Assembly: GCF_000938265.1 (NCBI RefSeq)
Contig: NZ_JYFC01000006.1
Coordinates: forward strand, 219,495 to 283,494
Direction: 5' to 3'
Source: Agreia bicolorata
GTDB lineage: Bacteria > Actinomycetota > Actinomycetes > Actinomycetales > Microbacteriaceae
DNA length: 64,000 nt
The position numbers and the translations under genes are program-made. Below the pieces are notes generated by a model, which was not told where the DNA came from, did not search any database, and saw only the letters and a list, made by a program, of their open reading frames with translations. Each line of letters starts with the position of its first letter. The first letter of the stretch is position 1. Of this stretch, positions 1 through 8,971 are shown in pieces.

Positions 1-1
1 C

Positions 2-547
2 AACTCGGCCGTGCTCTCGAACACCGTTCCGACCCGCATCGACGACCTGAACTTCGACTATCGAGAATCAGCGTTCTACCGTTCGGCCCTGAAACCGATC
101 GGATTCACGGATGGAATGACGGCAACTCTCCACGGTCGGGGCGGGCAGTACGCGGGGCTCTTGCATTTCTCCGCCCGACGGCGCGCGACGTTCACCCAGG
201 ACGCAGTCGAGATGACGGCGGATGTCACGGAGGTGTTCGCGGAGGCCTGGTTGGGGTGGTGTGAACGAGCGCCGGCCCATCCCGAGCAGAAGAGTGTCCG
301 GGGCGGGACGGCGCTCCTCTCGCCGAGGGAGCTCGACATCCTTCAGGGGATGAGCCTCGGCCATACGAATCAGAGAATTGCGAACGATCGCGGAATTTCG
401 GTGCGAACCGTCACGACTCACGTGCAAGCGATTCTCCGCAAGACCGGTCAAGAATCACGCGCGGGTGCTGTGACCTTCGGTGTTCAGAACGACCTGATCG
501 ATCTGAGCAAGAAGGCCGTGCGGCCGGCGGGCCCGCGTCAGTTCTGA
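2..547 (+). CDS. LuxR-type transcriptional regulator, 5' end cut by window
   Basis: DNA-binding regulator. The last 70 residues form a LuxR/FixJ helix-turn-helix, seen from LSPRELDILQGMSLGHTN through the recognition helix SVRTVTTHVQAILRKTG. The preceding 90 residues look like the end of a GAF- or PAS-like sensory domain, but no signature is clear. The frame is open to the window edge, so the GTG at 11 is probably internal and the true start lies upstream. It ends convergently with the serine hydrolase on the other strand, overlapping by 10 bases. No receiver domain is visible in the part shown. The ligand and targets cannot be told. Confidence 0.8.
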   Translation, partial: NSAVLSNTVPTRIDDLNFDYRESAFYRSALKPIGFTDGMTATLHGRGGQYAGLLHFSARRRATFTQDAVEMTADVTEVFAEAWLGWCERAPAHPEQKSVRGGTALLSPRELDILQGMSLGHTNQRIANDRGISVRTVTTHVQAILRKTGQESRAGAVTFGVQNDLIDLSKKAVRPAGPRQF

Positions 548-1683
548 CGGGCCAGCGCCCGCATAAATTCCAGGTTTTCTGGGGTGCCCTCGTCACCGAT
601 GAAGCCGGTGCGCCGATTTGCTGAGAGCTTCACGATGACGGTGGCGGTTATCGGGTCCACGTAGATGAATTGGTTGTACACCCCGATCGCCGTGAATTCT
701 CCTCTGTCGCCAATGGGAAGCCACCACTGGTACCCGTAGCCGAGCGGGTAGTAGGTGATTCCCACAAGTGGCTTGCCGGGCTGCAGATGCGGGCCATCCG
801 CGGTGAGAGATTCCCGAACCCACTCGGAGGGAACGATCTGCCGACCGTTGAACACGCCGTCGTTCCGGTACAGCTCTCCCAACCGAGCGAAGTCTCTCGC
901 CGTCATATTGAGGCCGTAGTAGGTCGCTTCCACGCCGTCCGCGTCTGAGAGCCAGTAGCTCGGGGAGGTGACGCCGAGGGGTTCGCACAATTTCGTCTGC
1001 ATGTAGCTCGCGACCGACTGGCCGGTTGCGCTTCGAATGAGAAGGCCGAGCGCCTGCGTATCGCCCGAGTTGTAGCGACTCAGCTCGCCGGGGTTCCGCT
1101 CGCGCACCATAGCCGCGACGACGTCTTCGAAGCTTCCATAACCCGTTTGTGCCGCTGAGAGCTGGAACACATCCGACGTCGGATCGTCGTACTCTTCGGT
1201 CCAGCGAGCGCCAGAAGACATCTGAAGTACGTTGCGGATGGAGACACCGTCGTATGCGGACCCCGGGTTGACGCGAATGTAATCACTGATCGGGTCGTCG
1301 ACGCCGCCAATGTGCCCCTCAGAGATAGCAATGCCCACCATGGCCGAGACAAAGCTCTTTCCCGCCGACATCGAAATCCATCGGAGTCCCGGGTGGGCCC
1401 CTAGCGCGTACCGCTCGTAGACAACCTTCCCCTCCTTGAGCATCAGCAAGGCCGTGGTCTCCGTGAACTGAAAGAACTCCTCGAAACTACGCTGCTTACC
1501 GTCGAAGTCGTAGGTGTCGGGCGCCTCGACGGCCGGCCCTGCAGGCCACGGAATCGGTGTGCTGGAAGGCGGCATCTCGACGGACGGAACGATCTCGTTC
1601 ATCCGTCCGAAGTTCTGAAACTGGGGCGCATCGGTGAACAATTGCAGGGCTTCGATCTCTGCTGTCATGTCATCGGGATTCAT
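538..1683 (-). CDS. Beta-lactamase-family serine hydrolase
   Basis: Serine hydrolase of the class C beta-lactamase/penicillin-binding-protein-like family (COG1680), about 381 residues. The catalytic SxxK tetrad is visible as SAGK near residues 106-109, and the second motif as Y-N-S near 204-206. A third motif is expected near the C-terminus but is not clear. No signal peptide is evident, so it is probably cytoplasmic; members act as esterases, amidases or peptidases and the substrate cannot be inferred. The ATG at 1683 is preferred over the one at 1692 because AAGGATGAG lies at ribosome-binding distance before it. It is divergent from the permease, with about 280 bases between them. Confidence 0.88.
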   Translation of the reverse strand: MNPDDMTAEIEALQLFTDAPQFQNFGRMNEIVPSVEMPPSSTPIPWPAGPAVEAPDTYDFDGKQRSFEEFFQFTETTALLMLKEGKVVYERYALGAHPGLRWISMSAGKSFVSAMVGIAISEGHIGGVDDPISDYIRVNPGSAYDGVSIRNVLQMSSGARWTEEYDDPTSDVFQLSAAQTGYGSFEDVVAAMVRERNPGELSRYNSGDTQALGLLIRSATGQSVASYMQTKLCEPLGVTSPSYWLSDADGVEATYYGLNMTARDFARLGELYRNDGVFNGRQIVPSEWVRESLTADGPHLQPGKPLVGITYYPLGYGYQWWLPIGDRGEFTAIGVYNQFIYVDPITATVIVKLSANRRTGFIGDEGTPENLEFMRALARQN

Positions 1684-1965
1684 TGATCTCATCCTTCAAT
1701 TTGTGGCGTCGAATTGGGTCGACGGAGAGACACTGACCAGCAGTGGCCGCCGAGTGACATCACAGTAGGTTGGTGCACCTCGCTCGGCCAATCCGCACTA
1801 ATGCGTAGGTGCCGCGCTGGTGTCTCACCACTCCTGCAACCTTGTCGTGAGGGAGGAGCCGACTACGCAATTGTGCCGATGGGATGCGGACGTTCGCTTC
1901 TCTATTCTCAACACAAGTCGCCCAGGGGCGGATACCCGATGTCAGTACGAGGAAAGGATGCGCAC

Positions 1966-3384
1966 ATGAGCGAACAGCAATCACCGGAGAGCGTACAGGC
2001 TCTCGATCCGGCTGATCAGAAGCTCGCCGAACTCGGCTATAGCCAAGAGCTCAAGCGAACAATGAGCCTTCTCGATGTGGTGGTCTTCGGTCTCATCTTT
2101 ATGGTCCCGATGGCGCCGGTTGCAGTTTTCGGGGTGATATTCAGCTACTCGGGTGGCATGGTCGCCCTGGTCTACCTGGTCGCTGGACTCGCAATGGTGT
2201 TCAGTGCCCTGAGCTATCAGACGATGGCCAAAGAATTCCCCGTGGCCGGATCCGTCTACTCGTATGTGCGTATGTCGACGTCGAAGTTCTTGGGTTTCAT
2301 CGCCGGCTGGGCGATCCTCCTCGACTACCTCTTGCTGCCCGCCTTGCTCACGATCCTCGGAGCCTCAGCGCTCACGTCGATCGCTCCGGAGGTACCCGGC
2401 TGGGTGTGGGTCGTCGCTTTCGTCGTCGCTGCGTCGATCTTCAACTTGCGCGGACTCTCGATGACCAAGAAACTGACCCTGGTCTTCTTGGGTATCCAGC
2501 TGGTGGCACTGGTCGTGTTCGTCGTAGCGGCTCTCCTGGCGATCTCTCAAGGGCGCGCCACCTTCTCCCTCAGCCCTTTCTACAACCCCGAGTACTTCTC
2601 GTCGGCGATCGTGTTCGGCGCCATCCCACTCGCCGCACTGAGCTACGTCGGGTTCGATGCGATCGCGACCCTCAACGAAGAAGCGAAGGGCGGCGGGCGC
2701 ACCGTTTCGCGGGCCACCATCATCGTGCTGGTGCTCGTCATCGTTATGTTCGTTGCACAGGTCTACCTGGCAGCTCTCTTCGTTCCCACCGAGGGTCTCC
2801 AGCCGGGAGTCGACACCAACAACGCCTTCTACGACATCGTCGGTGTCATCGTCTCACCGTGGTTCAAGGCATTGTTCGTCTTGCTCGGAGCGTTTGTGTC
2901 GATCTTCGCGAATCTCCTCGTCTCCCACGCCACGACATCCAAGCTCGTGTTCGCCATGGCGAGAGATCGCCAGCTTCCTCACGGTCTTGCGAAGATCAGC
3001 CCCCGAACGGGCGCACCGTCGCGGTCCATGCTGCTCATCTCGGCGATCACTCTGGTGATCAGCATTCTTGCTCTGGGTAACATCGAACTGCTGACGACGA
3101 TGGTGACATTCGGCGCGTTGACCGCCTACATCCTCCTGCACGTAGCAGTTCTGATTCATTTCGGATTTCGCGGACGAAGCCGATCCATCTTTGTGCACTG
3201 GGTATCGCCGGTAGTCGGGATTCTTGTTCTCGGCTATGCGCTGTGGAGCACCAACGACATCGCCAAGATCGTCGGCGTGTCATGGCTCGTCGTCGGCACC
3301 ATCGTGGGCTGGGTCGTCCTCAGTCGGGCGCGCCGGGAGTCGACGGAGAGTCGAGTGAGCAGCGACGCGCCCTCTGCGGTGTGA
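1966..3384 (+). CDS. APC-family permease, putrescine-importer-like
   Basis: Integral membrane amino acid/polyamine importer of about 472 residues with around twelve hydrophobic segments. The layout resembles E. coli PuuP: an N-terminal segment with a PMAPVAVFG motif, then FPVAGSVYSYV, the GWAILLDYL segment, and SYVGFDAIATLNEEAKGG before the middle loop. These are APC-superfamily hallmarks. Substrate (putrescine or an amino acid) is inference from overall likeness. The frame is open far upstream, but the ATG at 1966 is chosen because ACGAGGAAAGG precedes it by eight bases. It ends before a long inverted repeat shared with the convergent monooxygenase gene. Confidence 0.88.
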   Translation: MSEQQSPESVQALDPADQKLAELGYSQELKRTMSLLDVVVFGLIFMVPMAPVAVFGVIFSYSGGMVALVYLVAGLAMVFSALSYQTMAKEFPVAGSVYSYVRMSTSKFLGFIAGWAILLDYLLLPALLTILGASALTSIAPEVPGWVWVVAFVVAASIFNLRGLSMTKKLTLVFLGIQLVALVVFVVAALLAISQGRATFSLSPFYNPEYFSSAIVFGAIPLAALSYVGFDAIATLNEEAKGGGRTVSRATIIVLVLVIVMFVAQVYLAALFVPTEGLQPGVDTNNAFYDIVGVIVSPWFKALFVLLGAFVSIFANLLVSHATTSKLVFAMARDRQLPHGLAKISPRTGAPSRSMLLISAITLVISILALGNIELLTTMVTFGALTAYILLHVAVLIHFGFRGRSRSIFVHWVSPVVGILVLGYALWSTNDIAKIVGVSWLVVGTIVGWVVLSRARRESTESRVSSDAPSAV

Positions 3385-3412
3385 TGCGGCGGGGCCCATT
3401 CGTCCCGAGTGA

Positions 3413-3455
3413 GCAGGTCTTGTCGGTGATGATGTCAATCACCGACAAGATCTGC
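3413..3455. terminator. Long inverted repeat between convergent genes
   Basis: Two 18-nt arms (3413-3430 and 3438-3455) are exact inverted copies except for one G-U pair, around a 7-nt loop. It sits between the ends of the permease and the monooxygenase genes, so it probably ends transcription from both sides. There is no clear T-run on either side, so classical Rho-independent action is not certain. Confidence 0.6.
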
Positions 3456-3469
3456 GCACTCGATGGCCG

Positions 3470-4480
3470 CTACTTCAGTTCAGGCAGGATGTCTTTCACA
3501 ATCGTCTCGAGCAGGTGCGCGTTGTAGTCGACGCCCAGCTGGTTCGGAATCGTGACAAGCACCGTGTCGGCGTCGCGCACCGCAGCGTCGTCGAGCAGCT
3601 CCTTCACGATCGCGTCGGGCTCGCCCACGTAGCTCTTGCCGAAGCGGGCGATGCCATTGTCGAGGTAGCCCACCTGGTCTTCGCGGTCGCGGGTCATGTC
3701 GCCGAAGTAGGCGCGGTCCTGGTCTGTGGTGATCGGCAGGATGCTGCGGCTCACAGATACGCGCGGCTCGCGTTCCCAGCCGGCGTCCTTCCAGGCGGCG
3801 CGGTAGAGGGCGATCTGCTCGGCCTGGAGGTCGCCGAACGGCACGCCGGTGTCCTCCGACAGAAGGGTCGAGCTCATCAGGTTCATGCCCTGCTCGGCCG
3901 TCGAGACGGCGGTCGCGCGAGTGCCCGAACCCCACCAGATGCGGTCGGCGAGACCGGGCGATTGGGGCAGGATGCCGAGGGGCTGGCTCACACCCGTCAT
4001 CTGCGGGTTGCTCATGGCGACTCCCGCGCCCGTGATGGCCGCGCGGAACATCTCGGTGTGCGCCCGGGCGAGGTCGGCATCCGTTGTGCCGTCTTGCGGA
4101 ACGAAGCCGAACGACTCGGAGCCGCGGAGCGCCGTCTCGGGTGATCCCCGGCTGACGCCGAGCTGCAGTCTGCCGCCCGAGATGAGGTCGGCGGTCGCCG
4201 CCTCTTCTGCCATATAGAGAGGGTTTTCGTAGCGCATGTCGATCACGCCGGTGCCGAGCTCGATCTTCGATGTGCGGGCAGCCATCGCTGAGAGCAGCGG
4301 AAACGGCGAGGCGAACTGGCGCGCGAAGTGGTGCACGCGCATGTAGGCGCCATCGACGCCGATCTCCTCTGCAGCGACGGCCAGCTCGATCATCTGCAGG
4401 TGCGCGTCGGCTGCCGTTCGGGTCAGCGACCCGGGTATGGGCTGCCAGTGGCCGAACGAGAGAAAACCAATTTTCTTCAT
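3470..4480 (-). CDS. LLM-class flavin-dependent oxidoreductase
   Basis: Luciferase-like monooxygenase family, about 336 residues, expected to use reduced FMN or F420 in the cytoplasm. The N-terminal strand MKKIGFLSFGHW, the GAYMRVHHFAR segment, the ELGTGVIDMRYENPLYMAEE block and GGRLQLGVSRGS match the bacterial luciferase-like TIM barrel. A VGEPDAIVKEL segment near the C-terminus is also typical. The start is the ATG at 4480, giving the usual MKKIGFLS opening; an extension further upstream is possible but does not look like family sequence. The neighbouring genes give no pathway, so the substrate is unknown. Confidence 0.88.
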   Translation of the reverse strand: MKKIGFLSFGHWQPIPGSLTRTAADAHLQMIELAVAAEEIGVDGAYMRVHHFARQFASPFPLLSAMAARTSKIELGTGVIDMRYENPLYMAEEAATADLISGGRLQLGVSRGSPETALRGSESFGFVPQDGTTDADLARAHTEMFRAAITGAGVAMSNPQMTGVSQPLGILPQSPGLADRIWWGSGTRATAVSTAEQGMNLMSSTLLSEDTGVPFGDLQAEQIALYRAAWKDAGWEREPRVSVSRSILPITTDQDRAYFGDMTRDREDQVGYLDNGIARFGKSYVGEPDAIVKELLDDAAVRDADTVLVTIPNQLGVDYNAHLLETIVKDILPELK

Positions 4481-4632
4481 GTGTATGTGAACGCATGAAA
4501 GCGTCAGATATTCCATTCGAACGCGCGGATTAAGTCGACGTAAACAATCAATGGCACAGCCGCAACCGATCCAAATCCCAGCCTGCGCCGAATAGTCTGA
4601 TGGCTAGCAGAACTGCGAGAGGACTTTCCAGA

Positions 4633-5322
4633 ATGCGCGTTTTGAGTTACAACCTGCGGAACAACAGTGCCAGTGGCGAACTCGCAGCCCTGGCCGACGA
4701 CTTCGATGTCGACATCTTCTGTGTTCAAGAGGCCGACACGGCGTCGCTTCCGCCGACCATGGGGCACCTGACCATGTCGCACGCCACCACAGAGAACCGC
4801 CTTGGCCTCGCGCTCTACTACCGGGCCGAGCGCTTCTCTGTTGAAGACAGCACCACCTTCACGCTCAAGAAGTCCATGCACGACCGGGTTATGTCTCCCG
4901 GAACCCAGCGTCTGCTCGGCGCCCGACTCCTCGATCGGCAGACGGAGCGCTCATTCGTTGCCGCATCGTTCCATGCCGCGCCGCTCACGGCATCCAATTC
5001 TCTGCGTCGAACCCAGATCGCCGCGGCTCACGAAGAGCTGCAGCGCATCGGCGGTGACATTCCCATTCTGATGGTGGGCGATTTCAACTACCCGCTGTTC
5101 CAGAACAAGCTGCGCGCCGGAATCAAGGACACGGGCTATGAGCTCTCGCTGAGCGACAGCGTCACCTACCTGCGCTACAAGTGGGTGCGCGGTCACTTCG
5201 ACTTCGCGACCTCGACCGGGTTCCGCATCGACGAGGTCAAGACGCTTCCGCAGGGCGACTCCGACCACCTGCCGATTCTGGTAAAGGCCGAATACGACAT
5301 GGCCGAGGTCGTCGGCGACTAG
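4633..5322 (+). CDS. Endonuclease/exonuclease/phosphatase-family protein
   Basis: Metal-dependent phosphoesterase of the EEP fold (DNase I-like), about 229 residues. Visible active-site blocks are LSYNLR at the start, VQEAD with the metal-binding Glu, VGDFNYP (GDxN) and a terminal SDHLPI block with the catalytic His. Members cleave nucleic acids, phospholipids or other phosphodiesters, and the substrate cannot be told here. No signal peptide is seen. The ATG at 4633 follows GAGAGGA by nine bases and gives the family-typical opening; an ATG at 4600 is in frame and also possible. A second EEP protein lies at 13347-14168. Confidence 0.85.
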   Translation: MRVLSYNLRNNSASGELAALADDFDVDIFCVQEADTASLPPTMGHLTMSHATTENRLGLALYYRAERFSVEDSTTFTLKKSMHDRVMSPGTQRLLGARLLDRQTERSFVAASFHAAPLTASNSLRRTQIAAAHEELQRIGGDIPILMVGDFNYPLFQNKLRAGIKDTGYELSLSDSVTYLRYKWVRGHFDFATSTGFRIDEVKTLPQGDSDHLPILVKAEYDMAEVVGD

Positions 5323-5339
5323 TCGAAGATCGCTGTGCC

Positions 5340-6191
5340 GTGGCTGCCTCATCCGGCGAGCAAGGCGCGTTACGCAAGCAACCCGGTCGGGCGGGAACGC
5401 GAGCATCTGCCCGTCGGGCCTCTCGCCGCGCAGCGAGGGGGCCGTTCTGGCGCACCGTCGTCATCGCGGCCGTGATCGCCCTCTGGCCTTCCGTCGGCAT
5501 GGCCCTTCAGGCCGGATTCGCCGGGCCGGGTGAGCGGCCCCTTGTTGTGGGTGCGGTGCCGAGCATTCCGACGCCATCTCCGACGGTGGCCGCGGCGGCC
5601 ACTCCACAGCCCGTCATTCCGCTCTCGGTGCTCAGCGACTCGCACGCCTACTTCGCTGCATCCTGGTGGCGGCAGACCGTCGAGGCGAACGCCATCGAGG
5701 GCGTCTCGATGGGGGCGTTCGCGTCGCAACCCGGCGCGGTGGCCGACACCATCGCATCCGGTCTCGACGATGCGGCGGCTGGGGCGCAGGGCGGCTACGT
5801 GCTCGTGCAGGCCGGAACCAACGACCTGCTCGACGGCAGCTCGCCCGCCCGGGCCGCGTCAGACATCCAGGCTCTGTGGGCAGGTGTGCGCGAACGCGGA
5901 TCGACCCCGATCGCCGTTCTCGTGCCGCCATCGAACCAGGTCGGTTCCAAGGTGATCGAGCTCAACCGGCTGCTGGCCGGCGCCGCCCGGCAGGCCGGCA
6001 TCGCGATTCTGGATGTCTACACACCGGTCGCCGACGCCGGTGGCCGCTGGCAGCCGGGCACCTCAGACGACGGCAAGCACGCGAATCTCGAGGGCGCGAC
6101 GCGGCAGGCGAACGAGGTGCTCGCTCAGCTGCCAGGCATCCTGGCCGGACGCCTGGGTCAGCTAGCAGAGATCGCGCCGCCCGCCCCCTGA
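5340..6191 (+). CDS. Membrane-anchored SGNH-hydrolase-like protein
   Basis: About 283 residues: a basic cytoplasmic tail, one membrane segment (about residues 38-56), a Pro/Thr linker, then an extracytoplasmic SGNH-like domain. Candidate catalytic residues are all present: Ser101 in LSDSH, Asn161 in AGTND, and Asp244/His247 in DDGKH. SGNH enzymes remove or add acyl groups, often on surface polysaccharides; the substrate here is unknown. The GTG at 5340 is the first start after the upstream EEP gene and keeps the membrane anchor intact, although its ribosome-binding site is weak. A paralog at 17190-17969 shares the plan but has lost the catalytic residues. Confidence 0.75.
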   Translation: MAASSGEQGALRKQPGRAGTRASARRASRRAARGPFWRTVVIAAVIALWPSVGMALQAGFAGPGERPLVVGAVPSIPTPSPTVAAAATPQPVIPLSVLSDSHAYFAASWWRQTVEANAIEGVSMGAFASQPGAVADTIASGLDDAAAGAQGGYVLVQAGTNDLLDGSSPARAASDIQALWAGVRERGSTPIAVLVPPSNQVGSKVIELNRLLAGAARQAGIAILDVYTPVADAGGRWQPGTSDDGKHANLEGATRQANEVLAQLPGILAGRLGQLAEIAPPAP

Positions 6192-6205
6192 GCGTGTTGA
6201 AGGGC
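6186..6205. repeat. Degenerate copy of dispersed CTTCGACAAGCTC repeat
   Basis: Overlaps the stop codon of the SGNH gene. Read on the minus strand it resembles the better copies at 35536, 57396 and 62369, with a few substitutions. Confidence 0.45.
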
Positions 6206-6288
6206 TATCCGCTCCGGTTCGGCGCATCCGCTACTGGACGACCGGGCGCAGATAGACCGACCGGGCGCGGATGCGAGGCAGCGGCGGG

Positions 6289-6732
6289 TCAGCCCTGCTG
6301 CGACGCCGCGAAGTCGCGTCGGATAGCGGCCAGCGCGCCGGGCGACAACTCGAATCCGATCGGATGCCCCGGGTTCACCACGATGCCCACTTCGTCGGCG
6401 ACGCTGGCCACGAAACGTCCTCCGGTGAGGGTGACCGTGTGCGGAGCGACCTCGAGGTAGTCGGCCGGAACGCGCGCCAGGTCGGTGAAGAGCGGCAGCA
6501 TCGGAGCGCCGCCCACGGTGCTCAGCACGAGAGGGCTGAAACCATCGGCGGCATCGCCGGATGTCTCGGTGCGGCTGAGCGCGAACACCTGCGTCGTGAG
6601 GAACGCCGAGATGAAGACCGTCTGCCGCACCTCACCCCGAATGCCGTCGAGCAGCGACTGCTCGAGCTCGTTGTGCACGGGATCCGCGGCGAGTCGGGCA
6701 TCGAAGTCGGCTGAGCCACTGGAGTCTGTCAC
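6289..6732 (-). CDS. SseB-family protein
   Basis: Cytoplasmic protein of about 147 residues resembling the SseB N-terminal domain family. The core PMLPLFTDLARVPADY matches the family's short 'lplFTs' segment, and GIVVNPGHPIGFELSPGALAAI matches the conserved 'NPg' helix. In actinobacteria these proteins are common and mostly uncharacterised, with links to secretion and stress only in enterobacteria. It stands between two oppositely oriented SGNH-hydrolase genes with no evident operon partner. No motif indicates an enzymatic reaction. Confidence 0.65.
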   Translation of the reverse strand: MTDSSGSADFDARLAADPVHNELEQSLLDGIRGEVRQTVFISAFLTTQVFALSRTETSGDAADGFSPLVLSTVGGAPMLPLFTDLARVPADYLEVAPHTVTLTGGRFVASVADEVGIVVNPGHPIGFELSPGALAAIRRDFAASQQG

Positions 6733-6781
6733 CGGTCAAGCCTAACGAGAGGTCGCGTGTCTCCGATGGTGCAGTTGAGGG

Positions 6782-7957
6782 CTAGGCGGCCTTGCGTCGC
6801 GCCACAGCCATGAGCACGCCACCCGAGAGAAGCAGCACGGCGAGGGCGAGCCCTCCGGCGAGAAGCCCGCCATCCAGGCCCGTGTTCGCCAGCACTGGCT
6901 TCGGCGTCACGGCAGTGGGGCCGGATGCGACGGGCGGGGTCGGCAGCGTAGGCGCGACAACCGCAGGGAACGCGGCGTCGAGAGCAGCGCTCACGGAGTC
7001 GGTGAGGAACGTGGCGCCCAGGGTGTTCGGGTGCAGCGTTCCCGGGTCGAGGCTCTCGCCCGCCAGGCGAACGCCGTTCACGTAGGCGGACCCGTCGGTG
7101 ACGCACGCGTTGTGGCCGAAGCTGGAGGCGAACGACGGAACGTAGGTGAAACCGGCAGTTGCCGCGGCGTTCTGGATGGCGGCATCCAGCTTGACCTCGA
7201 CCGAGTGCAGGTACGGGGCGTCGATCGTCGTGAACGGGAAGGTGTTGGCCGCGCTGCCGATTGCGGTGAAGCATCCCTCGGCGGGGACTGTCGCAGGGAA
7301 GATGCTGGGGTATCCGACGACGAAGACCTTGGCGTTCGGTGCGGCTGCGGCGACAGCTGCGTAGGTCTCGGCCAGCGACGTCGAGACGGGGCCGGCGATC
7401 TTTGCGGCGAGGAGGTCGCCCTGGGCCGTGTAGGCAGTGGCGCAGTTGGGCAGCGTGTTCTCGAACAGCAGCGGACCGTCGGCGCTTGCGGCGAGGCACG
7501 ACTGCACGATGTCGGTGAAGCCCAGATCGTTTCCGCCGATGGTCAGCGTCACGACGTCGGTGTCGGCGCTGAGCGCGGCGATCTGCGGAGCGATGTTGCC
7601 GTACTGGCTATTCACCGTGACATCACTGGTTTCGGCGCCGGAGCACGACACGTCGGTGAGGTTCAGGCCATAGGCCGCCGCGACTTGGTGGGGAAAGTTC
7701 ACCGAACTCTGGCCGCACTCAGGGGTCGGCAGCCCGGTGAGCGGCGTGAGCCCCAGCCCGGCCGAATACGAGTCACCGAGTGCGACGTAGTCGAGGCCTG
7801 CAGTCACGGCGGGAACGCCCGGAGCTGGAGCCGCGGTGGCGGTCGACGATGCAAGCAGCGAGCCCGTGATGAGCGCGCCGGCGACAACGGCGGTGCCGAT
7901 GAAACGTGCGGCGGTGTAGCGGGCGTGAGCGCGCGTGGAAGCAGTTCGTGACGTCAT
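6782..7957 (-). CDS. Secreted GDSL esterase with LANTG sortase signal
   Basis: SGNH/GDSL hydrolase of 391 residues, exported and attached to the wall. A signal peptide spans about residues 1-43. Block I is VALGDSYSAG with Ser63, block III is GGND at 141-144, and a C-terminal DPGTLHPN segment supplies the Asp/His pair. Several cysteines in the mature part suggest disulfides. The C-terminus has LANTG near residues 356-360, then a hydrophobic helix and ARRK, a class E-type sortase signal. It resembles the secreted lipase/esterase group of Streptomyces and mycobacteria. It is divergent from the SipW operon, with about 218 bases between. Confidence 0.92.
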   Translation of the reverse strand: MTSRTASTRAHARYTAARFIGTAVVAGALITGSLLASSTATAAPAPGVPAVTAGLDYVALGDSYSAGLGLTPLTGLPTPECGQSSVNFPHQVAAAYGLNLTDVSCSGAETSDVTVNSQYGNIAPQIAALSADTDVVTLTIGGNDLGFTDIVQSCLAASADGPLLFENTLPNCATAYTAQGDLLAAKIAGPVSTSLAETYAAVAAAAPNAKVFVVGYPSIFPATVPAEGCFTAIGSAANTFPFTTIDAPYLHSVEVKLDAAIQNAAATAGFTYVPSFASSFGHNACVTDGSAYVNGVRLAGESLDPGTLHPNTLGATFLTDSVSAALDAAFPAVVAPTLPTPPVASGPTAVTPKPVLANTGLDGGLLAGGLALAVLLLSGGVLMAVARRKAA

Positions 7958-8175
7958 AGTTGAATCCCCCCTGCGGTCATACTACGGGTTGTCTTGGCAG
8001 CCCCTACGCAATAAATGTGCGGGCACTACCGGCCCCCACTACTGGCACTACTCGACTCTCTGCGCGCGACTACGTGAAGGGCCGTTCTGAGCCCCATCGT
8101 GAATTCCGCTCATGTCATCGTTCAACCCTCAGAGGCCACAACAGGGGCGGCTTCATCAAGTTGGGGAGTTCAGTA

Positions 8176-8928
8176 ATGTCACAGACATCAGAGTTCGACG
8201 CACCGGAGACTCCAGTCGGACCGTCGCTCAAAAAGCGTTCCACGAAGCAGAAGGCCTTCGCGGTTCTCGCTGCAGGCCTCGTGCTCGGAGTCGGCGCCAC
8301 GGTCACGCTGGCCGTGTGGAACGACTCCGAATGGGTCGTCGGTGGAACAGCCGGCGCCGGCGGAGACCCGGGCACCCCGGGCGTCGGAACCAGCACATTC
8401 GAGGTGCAGCAGAACACCTCGTCGCCGTTCGTAGCCGACGAGTGGACTGACGAAGAGACCAACCCCGGCGGATCGCTGGTCTTCACCGCGGGCGCGCTCA
8501 CGCTCACCCCGGGCGACTCCATCTACGCGCCTGTGTCGCTCAGCACGACTGACGGATCGGTCGCCGCACCGAGTGTGCGTCTGAGCGGCGCCGTCGACGC
8601 GACGAACATTCCCACCGAAGACGCCGATGGCCTGCTCGCAGACGCCCTGCAGCTTCGCGTGGTCGTTGCTACCGGTGCACGCGACGCCGCTCCCGCCACC
8701 TGCAGCGACGCATCGTTCGGCCTCGGCGCGACGTTCGTGGTCGGCAGTGCGACCACCACGGCGGCACTCGACACGGCCGGCGCCACGGTCGACGCTCTGG
8801 CAGCAGACTCGGGCAACCAGCTCAACTACTGCTTCGAGATCTCGCTGCCCGGTGACGCTCCCGACACTCTGCAGGGTCGAACAGTCGCTCCCGCCTGGCA
8901 GTTCGTGTCGTCCTCCGAGCTGATCTAG
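8176..8928 (+). CDS. SipW-dependent-type secreted surface protein
   Basis: About 250 residues. The leader has basic KKRSTKQK, then a hydrophobic stretch AVLAAGLVLGVGATVTLAVW and a following Trp/Asn/Asp segment, the pattern of TasA/camelysin-like SipW substrates. The mature part is rich in Ser/Thr/Asp with predicted beta strands and two cysteines (ATCSDAS and NYCFE). It probably forms or caps an extracellular fibre. The ATG at 8176 is chosen because GGGGAG lies upstream and it gives the proper leader. It is followed 43 bases later by its likely processing peptidase, so it should be the first gene of the four-gene operon. Confidence 0.8.
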   Translation: MSQTSEFDAPETPVGPSLKKRSTKQKAFAVLAAGLVLGVGATVTLAVWNDSEWVVGGTAGAGGDPGTPGVGTSTFEVQQNTSSPFVADEWTDEETNPGGSLVFTAGALTLTPGDSIYAPVSLSTTDGSVAAPSVRLSGAVDATNIPTEDADGLLADALQLRVVVATGARDAAPATCSDASFGLGATFVVGSATTTAALDTAGATVDALAADSGNQLNYCFEISLPGDAPDTLQGRTVAPAWQFVSSSELI

Positions 8929-8971
8929 CAACCGGCACGATCCTCGAGGCTGACGAGCGGAAGGCGAATCG

